The notes beneath the pieces were generated by a model, which ran no database searches, was not told the DNA's origin, and saw only the letters and a list, made by a program, of their open reading frames with translations. A stretch of 8,926 nucleotides of DNA from an uncultured Flavobacteriales bacterium (lineage in GTDB: Bacteria; Bacteroidota; Bacteroidia; Flavobacteriales_E; Vicingaceae), in the NCBI GenBank assembly GCA_937925525.1, contig CALALS010000008.1:1-8926 (forward strand), given 5' to 3'. Below are positions 1 through 5,464 of this stretch, in pieces (within the stretch, counting starts at the first letter, position 1; each line of letters starts with the position of its first letter). The position numbers and the translations under genes were made by a program.

Positions 1-30
1 AAGTAGATTTTTGGTTAAAAACGTGCAAAT

Positions 31-55
31 AAAAAAGCCAATGAAAATCATTGGC
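31..55 (-). terminator. Intrinsic terminator of pdhB
   Basis: A perfect 8-bp stem (GCCAATGA / TCATTGGC, plus-strand 37-44 and 48-55) encloses a 3-nt loop. Read on the minus strand it is followed at once by six T residues (plus-strand A run 31-36). It lies 24 bp past the pdhB stop codon, which is the expected geometry for a Rho-independent terminator. A fairly A+T-rich stem is normal for this base composition. Confidence 0.8.
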
Positions 56-78
56 AGTAATTCCTTTATTTAAAACCC

Positions 79-1059
79 TTATGCTACGTAGCTTACAGAC
101 TTAACTGCATCAATAATTTTTGCTACACTTGGCAAATAAGCTTCTACTAATACTTTTGAAAAACTCATTGGTACATCCGGAGCACAAACTCTTCTAACAG
201 GCGCATCTAAATAATCAAAACCAAATCGTTGAACGTGAAATGCAATTTCTGCTGATATATTTGCTACCGGCCAAGCTTCTTCAACTAAAACTAATCGATT
301 CGTCTTTTTAATCGACTCTATAATAGTTGGGTAATCAATCGGACGTACTGACCTTAAATCAATGATTTCAACACTGATTCTTTCTTTTTCTAAAATTTCA
401 GCCGCTTCATAAACTCTTTTAATAATTTTTCCATAAGAAGCAATGGTTACGTCTGTTCCTTGCTTATGAATTCTTGCCGAACCAATAGGAATGATATATT
501 CTCCTTCAGGAACTTCTCCTTTATCTCCATACATCTGCTCTGATTCAAAAACCAAAACAGGGTCATTATCTCTAATAGCAGCTTTCAACAAACCTTTAGC
601 ATCTGCCGGATTTGACGGAACTACACATTTTAATCCGGGACAATTGGCATACCAACATTCAAAAGATTGAGAATGTGTAGCAGCTAGTTGACCAGCTGAA
701 GCAGAAGCGCCTCTAAAAACAATTGGAACATCAATTTGTCCGCCACTCATGTTTTTCATTTTGGCTGCGTTATTTACAATTTGGTCAATACCTACCATCG
801 CAAAGTTCCATGTCATAAACTCAACAATCGGTCTAAGACCATTCATAGCAGCTCCAATAGCAATCCCGGCAAAACCAAGTTCGGCAATTGGAGTATCTAT
901 GATTCTTTCGGCTCCAAACTCATCCAACATTCCTTTACTTACTTTATAAGCTCCATTATATTCAGCCACCTCTTCCCCTAAAAGAATAATACTTTTATCC
1001 TTTCGCATTTCTTCGCTCATGGCTTCATTAAGTGCTTCTCTAAACTGAATCTCTCTCAT
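79..1059 (-). CDS. pdhB: Pyruvate dehydrogenase E1 component, beta subunit
   Basis: E1 beta pairs with E1 alpha in the cytoplasmic pyruvate dehydrogenase complex, which decarboxylates pyruvate using thiamine diphosphate and passes the acetyl group to E2 lipoyl domains. The 326-residue protein is full length for the family. The N-terminal pyrimidine-binding domain has GEEVAEYNGAYKVSKG (28-43), and DTPIAELGFAG (55-65) holds Glu59, the residue that activates the cofactor. ATHSQSFECWYAN (127-139) holds the conserved active-site His129. The C-terminal transketolase-like domain (about 200-320) has DLRSVRPID (234-242) and VEEAWP (259-264). The AYKVSKG segment fits pyruvate E1 beta better than branched-chain 2-oxoacid E1 beta, which usually has a VFRVT-type sequence there. 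The ATG at 1059 gives the usual MREIQFREAL start. No partner pdhA is adjacent; E1 alpha and E2 must be encoded elsewhere. A single-gene transcript is likely, between the box at 1078-1085 and the terminator at 31-55. Confidence 0.93.
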   Translation of the reverse strand: MREIQFREALNEAMSEEMRKDKSIILLGEEVAEYNGAYKVSKGMLDEFGAERIIDTPIAELGFAGIAIGAAMNGLRPIVEFMTWNFAMVGIDQIVNNAAKMKNMSGGQIDVPIVFRGASASAGQLAATHSQSFECWYANCPGLKCVVPSNPADAKGLLKAAIRDNDPVLVFESEQMYGDKGEVPEGEYIIPIGSARIHKQGTDVTIASYGKIIKRVYEAAEILEKERISVEIIDLRSVRPIDYPTIIESIKKTNRLVLVEEAWPVANISAEIAFHVQRFGFDYLDAPVRRVCAPDVPMSFSKVLVEAYLPSVAKIIDAVKSVSYVA

Positions 1060-1077
1060 AAAAATGATTTAAGAAGG

Positions 1078-1085
1078 CAAATGTA
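1078..1085 (-). promoter_or_regulatory. Bacteroidota-type -7 box for pdhB
   Basis: On the minus strand this reads TACATTTG, an exact match to the TAnnTTTG -7 consensus known for Bacteroides and Flavobacterium sigma-A promoters. It ends 18 nt upstream of the pdhB ATG. The -33 TTG is poor: the nearest candidate (plus-strand CAA at 1111-1113) gives a 25-bp spacer, slightly longer than the usual 17-23. The leader would be short and has no Shine-Dalgarno sequence. Confidence 0.5.
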
Positions 1086-1095
1086 AAATAAAATC

Positions 1096-1107
1096 TACTT
1101 ATAAGTA
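1096..1107. promoter_or_regulatory. 12-bp perfect palindrome upstream of pdhB
   Basis: TACTTATAAGTA is fully self-complementary. It lies in the stretch where the -33/-7 spacer of the pdhB promoter should be, a common position for a repressor operator. It is A+T-rich, so chance occurrence in this background is quite possible. No regulator is identified. Confidence 0.3.
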
Positions 1108-1133
1108 AATCAAAAATTGTTGTTAATAATTAT

Positions 1134-1148
1134 CCTATATATTATAGG
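1134..1148. promoter_or_regulatory. Inverted repeat upstream of the small exported-protein gene
   Basis: CCTATA (1134-1139) and TATAGG (1143-1148) are perfect inverted repeats around a 3-nt centre. The element ends 21 bp before the TAGCTTTG box at 1170-1177, so it covers the expected -33 region of that promoter. It could be an operator or activator site. It has no T tract on either strand, which argues against a terminator. Confidence 0.3.
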
Positions 1149-1169
1149 GTTTATTAATTTCTTTTGAAA

Positions 1170-1177
1170 TAGCTTTG
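1170..1177 (+). promoter_or_regulatory. Bacteroidota-type -7 box for the 1193-1666 gene
   Basis: TAGCTTTG matches TAnnTTTG exactly and ends 15 nt before the ATG at 1193, implying a very short leader. An identical octamer precedes etfB at 1753-1760. No convincing -33 TTG is seen 17-23 bp upstream; that position is occupied by the inverted repeat at 1134-1148. This box also overlaps the alternative TTG codon at 1175, making that upstream start unlikely. Confidence 0.5.
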
Positions 1178-1192
1178 TTAAAAATTGAGAAA

Positions 1193-1666
1193 ATGAAGAA
1201 AACTATTATTTCACTAGTACTATTGTTTGGTATTTCTCTTAGTTCAACTGCTCAAGATTATAACACAGGTATTGGCCTTAGAGGTGGATTTACAAGTGGT
1301 ATTACCATTAAACATTTTATTGGTGATAAGGCTGCATTAGAGGGAATTTTTGGTACTGTTTGGAGAGGATTTAACTTTACCGGGCTCTATGAAATTCATT
1401 CATATAGTGCATTTGATGTAGAAAGGTTGAATTGGTATTATGGTTTGGGTGGACATATTGGTTTTTGGAATGGAAGATACAATCCTTGGTTTGTAAACAG
1501 CACCAGTAGTTACACTGTAATTGGTGTTGACGGGATAGTTGGAATGGAATATAACATCGAAGAAATTCCTATTAATGTGAGTCTTGACGTAAAGCCTGCC
1601 ATAAACTTAATTGGCTATACAGGGTTTTGGTTTGACGGAGCTTTTTCTGTGAGGTATATTTTTTAA
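1193..1666 (+). CDS. Small exported beta-rich protein, probable outer-membrane beta-barrel
   Basis: I do not recognise a specific named family. The 157-residue product starts with a clear Sec signal peptide: MKK, a hydrophobic core IISLVLLFGISL, then SSTAQ with likely cleavage after Gln21. There is no lipobox cysteine, and the mature part has no cysteine at all. The remainder is rich in Gly, aromatic and alternating hydrophobic residues, with several short amphipathic segments suggesting beta strands (about 25-43, 48-69, 80-93, 108-121, 127-140 and 145-157). It ends in Phe (VRYIF), as outer-membrane barrels often do. Together these suggest a small periplasm-facing or outer-membrane barrel of unknown role. 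A longer frame opens with TTG at 1175, but that codon lies inside the -7 box, so the ATG at 1193 is preferred. It appears monocistronic: 116 bp and a separate promoter-like box lie before etfB. Confidence 0.75.
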   Translation: MKKTIISLVLLFGISLSSTAQDYNTGIGLRGGFTSGITIKHFIGDKAALEGIFGTVWRGFNFTGLYEIHSYSAFDVERLNWYYGLGGHIGFWNGRYNPWFVNSTSSYTVIGVDGIVGMEYNIEEIPINVSLDVKPAINLIGYTGFWFDGAFSVRYIF

Positions 1667-1713
1667 GTAACCCCCATCTCTTTAAACAATTTTTCCGATA
1701 CACTTTTTGTAAA

Positions 1714-1731
1714 CGAGTAAATTCTTACTCG
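1714..1731. promoter_or_regulatory. Inverted repeat between the exported-protein gene and etfB
   Basis: CGAGTAA (1714-1720) and TTACTCG (1725-1731) form a perfect 7-bp inverted repeat with a 4-nt loop. Two readings are possible. It may terminate the upstream gene, but its T run (1743-1751) starts 11 nt after the stem, too far for a classical intrinsic terminator. It may instead be an operator for the etf promoter, since it lies just upstream of the expected -33 region for the box at 1753-1760. I cannot decide between them from sequence. Confidence 0.4.
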
Positions 1732-1752
1732 GATAAATTCTATTTTTTTTTC

Positions 1753-1760
1753 TAGCTTTG
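1753..1760 (+). promoter_or_regulatory. Bacteroidota-type -7 box for the etfBA cluster
   Basis: TAGCTTTG is an exact TAnnTTTG match, preceded by a nine-T run and ending 22 nt before the etfB ATG. The same octamer occurs at 1170-1177. A matching -33 TTG is not evident at the usual spacing. It is the best candidate promoter for etfB, etfA and probably the two genes after them. Confidence 0.5.
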
Positions 1761-1782
1761 CAATCCTTAAAAATCAGATTAA

Positions 1783-2526
1783 ATGAAGATATTAGTTTGT
1801 ATTAGCAAAGCTCCCGATACCACTACAAAAATAGCGTTTAAAGACAACGATACTCAGTTTAATAAAGACGGAGTTCAATTTATCATTAACCCTTATGATG
1901 AGTGGTATGCGCTTGTTAGAGGCTTAGAGTTAAAAGAGGCTGCAGGAAGCGGAAGTGTTACTGTTATTAATGTTGGTACCACAGAAAACGACCCTGTTAT
2001 CAGAAAAGCATTAGCAATAGGTGCTGATGATGCTGTAAGAATTGACTCAGAAGACAAAGACCCCTTTAATGTTGCCAAGCAAATTGCAGATTATGCAAAA
2101 GACAAAGGCTATAATATGATATTAACCGGAAAAGAAACCATTGACTACAATGGTTCACAAATCGGTGGGATGATTGCAGAATTTTTAAACCTTCCATATA
2201 TCTCTCAAGCTTCAAAACTTGATGTTAATGGAAATATAGCTACCATAGAAAGAGATATACAAGGCGGAAAAGAAGTACTAGAGGTTGAAGGAGCGTTTGT
2301 TCTTGGCGCTGCAAAAGGCATGGCAGAAGCTCGAATTCCGAATATGAGAGGAATTATGGCTGCAAGAACTAAACCTTTAAATGTAGTTTCTTCAACTGCC
2401 GGAGAAGACTTAACTGAGATTAAATCCTATTCTCTTCCACCTGCAAAAGCAGCATGTAAATATGTTTCGGCAGACAATCCGGCAGAATTATTGGATTTAC
2501 TTAAAAATGAAGCTAAAGTTTTATAA
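1783..2526 (+). CDS. etfB: Electron transfer flavoprotein, beta subunit
   Basis: EtfB forms a soluble heterodimer with EtfA that carries FAD, and classically AMP in the beta subunit. It takes electrons from acyl-CoA dehydrogenases and related enzymes and passes them to ETF:quinone oxidoreductase. At 247 residues it is normal length. It opens with MKILVCISKAPDTTTK, where many relatives have KxVPD. It contains the nucleotide-binding stretch LTGKETIDYNGSQIGGM (114-130) and the conserved late segment ARIPNMRGIMAARTKP (183-198), which in characterised ETFs is near the partner-recognition loop. The ATG at 1783 coincides with the conserved N-terminus; no Shine-Dalgarno sequence precedes it. etfA follows after 14 bp, so the two are almost surely cotranscribed. 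Whether this ETF is a plain carrier or a bifurcating type cannot be settled here; no bifurcation partner gene (dehydrogenase or quinone reductase) is adjacent. Confidence 0.94.
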   Translation: MKILVCISKAPDTTTKIAFKDNDTQFNKDGVQFIINPYDEWYALVRGLELKEAAGSGSVTVINVGTTENDPVIRKALAIGADDAVRIDSEDKDPFNVAKQIADYAKDKGYNMILTGKETIDYNGSQIGGMIAEFLNLPYISQASKLDVNGNIATIERDIQGGKEVLEVEGAFVLGAAKGMAEARIPNMRGIMAARTKPLNVVSSTAGEDLTEIKSYSLPPAKAACKYVSADNPAELLDLLKNEAKVL

Positions 2527-2540
2527 TTAAAAAGATAACA

Positions 2541-3506
2541 ATGTCAGTTTTAATATACGCAGATTCTTACAACAAAAAACTTACAAAAACAGCTTATGAA
2601 GCTGTAACCTACGGACTAAAAACAGCAAGCCTTTTAGGTACTCAAGCTACTGTAATTGTTACTGGCGAATGTGAAAACATTGCTGAGTTAGGAGAATATG
2701 GAGCTACTAAAGTATTACATGTAAATAAGCCCGAGTTAAATTACTCTGAACCTCAATTAACTGCTTTTACTATATCTGAAGCTGCTAATAAAGAAGGAGC
2801 AAATCTGGTAGTAATGGCGCATGACCATTCAGGAAAAGGAATTCTTCCAAGATTATCGGTAAGGTTAAATGCCGGTTCTGTTCCCGGTGCAGTAGAATTA
2901 CCAAAAAATGAAGGCGGATTTTCAGTAAAAAAAGCTGTTTTTTCAGGTAAAGCCTTCGCACAAGTAGAAATTAAATCAGAAAAGAAAATAGTTTCTTTTT
3001 TACCTAATACCATTCCTGCAGAAAAAGTTGGAGGAAGTGCTCAGGTAGAAAATTTTGAAGTTACTCTTCCTACTACCAATGTTAAGGTAAAAGAAGTTAA
3101 AAAAGAAAGTACAAAACTTTCATTAACAGAAGCTGATATTGTTGTTTCTGCGGGCAGGGGTTTAAAAGGACCTGAAAACTGGGGAATGATTGAAGAGTTA
3201 GCAAATGAATTGGGGGCAGCAACAGCTTGCTCTAGACCGGTTGCTGATATTGGCTGGAGACCTCATCACGAACACGTTGGACAAACTGGTGTAACTGTAA
3301 GACCAAACCTTTACTTTGCAATAGGAATTTCCGGTGCTATTCAACATTTGGCAGGGGTTAATGGTAGCAAGGTTATGGTGGTTATTAATACTGACCCTGA
3401 AGCACCATTTTTTAAAGCCGCTGATTACGGAATAGTTGGTGATGCGTTTGAAGTTGTTCCAAAATTAATTGAAGCCATAAAAGCTTTTAAAGCAGCCAAC
3501 AATTAA
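2541..3506 (+). CDS. etfA: Electron transfer flavoprotein, alpha subunit
   Basis: This is the FAD-binding partner of EtfB. The 321-residue protein has an N-terminal ETF domain (about 1-185) and a C-terminal FAD domain (about 195-315). Visible FAD-site hallmarks are SAGRGLKGPENW (203-214), CSRPVADIGW (230-239) with Arg232, VGQTG (246-250) with Thr249, and ISGAIQHLAG (263-272) with His269. A constant offset of 17 aligns these with human ETFA Arg249, Thr266 and His286, so the cofactor site appears intact. INTDPEAPFFKAADYGIVGD (282-301) is the canonical C-terminal signature. Gene order beta then alpha is the usual one. The ATG at 2541 gives the family start MSVLIYAD. Acyl-CoA dehydrogenase and ETF:quinone oxidoreductase genes are not in the window. 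Confidence 0.95.
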   Translation: MSVLIYADSYNKKLTKTAYEAVTYGLKTASLLGTQATVIVTGECENIAELGEYGATKVLHVNKPELNYSEPQLTAFTISEAANKEGANLVVMAHDHSGKGILPRLSVRLNAGSVPGAVELPKNEGGFSVKKAVFSGKAFAQVEIKSEKKIVSFLPNTIPAEKVGGSAQVENFEVTLPTTNVKVKEVKKESTKLSLTEADIVVSAGRGLKGPENWGMIEELANELGAATACSRPVADIGWRPHHEHVGQTGVTVRPNLYFAIGISGAIQHLAGVNGSKVMVVINTDPEAPFFKAADYGIVGDAFEVVPKLIEAIKAFKAANN

Positions 3507-3547
3507 TTACCTTAGTATTTTATTGGGACAAACCCCAAAAAATAAAA

Positions 3548-4141
3548 ATGGAGAAAATTCAACTGGATATAGTAGGTCTTTCTTATAGTCAAACACAATC
3601 AGGTGCCTACGCCTTGGTACTTGCAGAGAGAGACGGAAGCAGAAGATTACCCATTATTATTGGTGCATTTGAGGCACAAGCCATTGCCATTGAGCTTGAA
3701 AGCATGGTTCCAAGCCGCCCACTTACACACGATTTATTTAAAAGTTTTGCTACTGCATTTGATATTGAAATTAAAGAGGTTATCATTTACAATTTAGTGG
3801 AAGGAATATTTTATGCAAAACTAATTTGTATAAAAGATGGAAAAGAACTGGAAATTGACACCCGAACATCAGATGCCGTTGCTCTTGCGGTTAGATTCAA
3901 ATGCCCTATTTTTACTTTTGAATTTATCTTATCAAGTGCCGGGATTATCTTAGAAGGCGGAAAAGAAGATTTAATTTCTGAAGAAAAAGCAGTAGATGAA
4001 GTTAGTAGTTCAAGACCAAAAAAATTAAGTGATTTTACTTCTCAGGAATTAGAAGATATGCTTGAGCAAGCTATTAAAGCAGAAAATTACGAATATGCCT
4101 CCAGGCTGAGAGATGAGTTGGATAAGAGAGGAAAAAAATAA
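3548..4141 (+). CDS. Bifunctional nuclease family (BFN/DUF151) protein with C-terminal UVR motif
   Basis: The 197-residue protein has two parts. Residues 1-135 form a BFN (DUF151) domain with LPIIIGAFEAQAIAIEL (34-50), SRPLTHDLF (56-64) and IDTRTSDAVALAVR (103-116), all typical of the family. Plant members were reported to have RNase and DNase activity; bacterial members are poorly characterised, so nuclease activity here is inferred from family alone. After a charged linker (about 136-160), residues 166-194 resemble the UvrB/UvrC interaction motif: ELEDMLEQAIKAENYEYA followed by SRLRDELDKR, a helical hairpin for protein contacts. There is no signal peptide or membrane segment, so it is cytoplasmic. 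It starts 41 bp after etfA and ends 12 bp before nupC, so cotranscription with nupC is very likely and with etfBA probable. The start is preceded by an A-rich leader without a Shine-Dalgarno sequence. Confidence 0.88.
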   Translation: MEKIQLDIVGLSYSQTQSGAYALVLAERDGSRRLPIIIGAFEAQAIAIELESMVPSRPLTHDLFKSFATAFDIEIKEVIIYNLVEGIFYAKLICIKDGKELEIDTRTSDAVALAVRFKCPIFTFEFILSSAGIILEGGKEDLISEEKAVDEVSSSRPKKLSDFTSQELEDMLEQAIKAENYEYASRLRDELDKRGKK

Positions 4142-4153
4142 TTCCAACCATCT

Positions 4154-5464
4154 ATGAACCAAATATTGTTATCCATTGACTTTATTTCCATTTTAAGAGG
4201 GCTTTTAGGAATCCTTGTCTTAATTGCTATTGCATGGGTGTTTAGCACCAATAGAAAAGCAATAAATTGGAGTTTGGTAGCTAAAGGATTAGCTCTTCAA
4301 ATTATCTTAGCACTACTTATTTTAAAAGTTCCCGGAGTAGAGAATATTTTTGAATTTCTAAGTAAGTGCTTTGTAAAAGTAATTTCATTCACTCAAGATG
4401 GTGTAAAGTTTCTTTTTGCAAGCTTTATAGACAATACTATTGATAGTGCTCTTTTAAACTTTGCTGTAGTCATATTGCCAACGGTAATATTTTTTTCCGC
4501 ACTTACAAGCTTACTCTATTACTGGGGGGTACTACAAAAAGTAGTTTATGGTTTTGCCTGGCTAATGAAAAAGATTATGAAACTTTCCGGTGCAGAAAGC
4601 TTAGCTGCAGCAGGTAATATTTTCTTGGGACAAACTGAATCTCCGCTTTTAGTAAAGCCATATTTAGACAGAATGACCAAATCAGAAATCATGTGTTTAA
4701 TGAGTGGTGGAATGGCAACTATTGCCGGTGGAGTTTTAGCAGCATATATTAACTTTTTAGGTGGTGATAGCGTTGAGGAACAAGTGTATTTCGCAAAACA
4801 TTTGTTAGCTGCAAGTGTAATGAGTGCACCGGCTGCCGTTGTTGCTGCAAAAATAATTGTTCCTGAAACAGAAGAGTTTAATCAAGAACTCAAAGTAGCT
4901 AAAGATGAAATTGGCTCTAATGCTTTAGAAGCAATAGCAAATGGAACTACACAAGGAATTAAGCTAGCTGTAAATGTTGCCGGAATGTTATTGGTTTTTA
5001 TAGCGTTAATGGCGTTGTGTAATTATAGTTTATTTAAAATAGGTTATTGGACAGGCTTAAATGAAGTTATTAGTTCAAACACAGCCTTTGATGGTTTAAG
5101 TTTTGAATTTATTGTTGGTTATGCTTGCGCTCCGCTTGCCTGGGTGATAGGTGTTTGCAAAGAAGATATGATTTTAGTAGGGCAACTTTTAGGAGAGAAA
5201 ACAATTGTCAACGAATTTGTAGCTTATATTTCTCTAGGTAAAATGAAAGCCGGTGGTTTGTTTGCAGAACAAAAATCAGTAATAATAGCTGCCTATGTTT
5301 TATGCTGCTTTGCTAATTTTTCATCTATTGGAATTCAGATTGGTGGAATTGGTGCATTATCACCAAAACAAAAACCTACACTTTCTAAATTTGGATTTAG
5401 AGCATTAATTGCCGGAGCGTTGGCATGTATGTTCACGGCAGCAACAGTTGGCATGCTGCTATAA
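4154..5464 (+). CDS. nupC: NupC-type concentrative nucleoside transporter (CNT family)
   Basis: This inner-membrane symporter imports nucleosides using a cation gradient (H+ or Na+; not decidable here). The 436-residue product matches bacterial CNTs in length. It has hydrophobic segments at roughly 12-30, 41-59, 103-123, 184-201, 218-235, 271-291, 318-335, 376-392 and 415-435. Family hallmarks are present: GQTESP (159-164), part of the nucleoside-binding re-entrant region in CNT structures; the motif G-x-K-x3-NEFVAY at 347-358; and ANFSSIGIQIGGIG (387-400). NVAGMLLVFIALMAL (274-288) is also typical. The ATG at 4154 leaves 12 bp after the BFN gene and has no Shine-Dalgarno sequence. Its TAA stop abuts the stop of the convergent gene. 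The order etfB-etfA-BFN-nupC resembles neighbourhoods I recall from other Flavobacteriia, which would need checking. Confidence 0.93.
   Translation: MNQILLSIDFISILRGLLGILVLIAIAWVFSTNRKAINWSLVAKGLALQIILALLILKVPGVENIFEFLSKCFVKVISFTQDGVKFLFASFIDNTIDSALLNFAVVILPTVIFFSALTSLLYYWGVLQKVVYGFAWLMKKIMKLSGAESLAAAGNIFLGQTESPLLVKPYLDRMTKSEIMCLMSGGMATIAGGVLAAYINFLGGDSVEEQVYFAKHLLAASVMSAPAAVVAAKIIVPETEEFNQELKVAKDEIGSNALEAIANGTTQGIKLAVNVAGMLLVFIALMALCNYSLFKIGYWTGLNEVISSNTAFDGLSFEFIVGYACAPLAWVIGVCKEDMILVGQLLGEKTIVNEFVAYISLGKMKAGGLFAEQKSVIIAAYVLCCFANFSSIGIQIGGIGALSPKQKPTLSKFGFRALIAGALACMFTAATVGMLL
5438..5459. repeat. Inverted repeat at the 3' end of nupC
   Basis: GCAGCA (5438-5443) and TGCTGC (5454-5459) form a perfect 6-bp G+C-rich stem with a 10-nt loop, inside the last codons of nupC. 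It lies just past the stop of the convergent surface-protein gene on the minus strand. No T tract follows on either strand, so it is at best a weak or Rho-assisted 3'-end structure, and may simply reflect the Ala-rich coding sequence. Confidence 0.25.

Noticed and set aside
736..981. Two plus-strand open frames antisense to pdhB (736-981 and 749-949)
   Set aside because: They lie wholly within a strongly conserved gene on the other strand and show no recognisable domain or promoter; they are by-products of pdhB codon use.
79..1059. Branched-chain 2-oxoacid dehydrogenase E1 beta
   Set aside because: The AYNGAYKVSKG-like segment and DTPIAELGFAG match the pyruvate branch better than the GGVFRVT / DTPLAESG pattern usual in the branched-chain enzyme.
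1175..1192. Upstream TTG start adding six residues to the small exported protein
   Set aside because: The TTG is the end of the TAGCTTTG -7 box, so it would precede the transcript start. The ATG at 1193 gives a standard MKK signal peptide.
3523..3538. TTGGG / CCCAA hairpin between etfA and the BFN gene as a terminator
   Set aside because: The stem has only 5 bp and is followed by A residues on the plus strand, not T. It would fit a minus-strand terminator, but no minus-strand gene is there.
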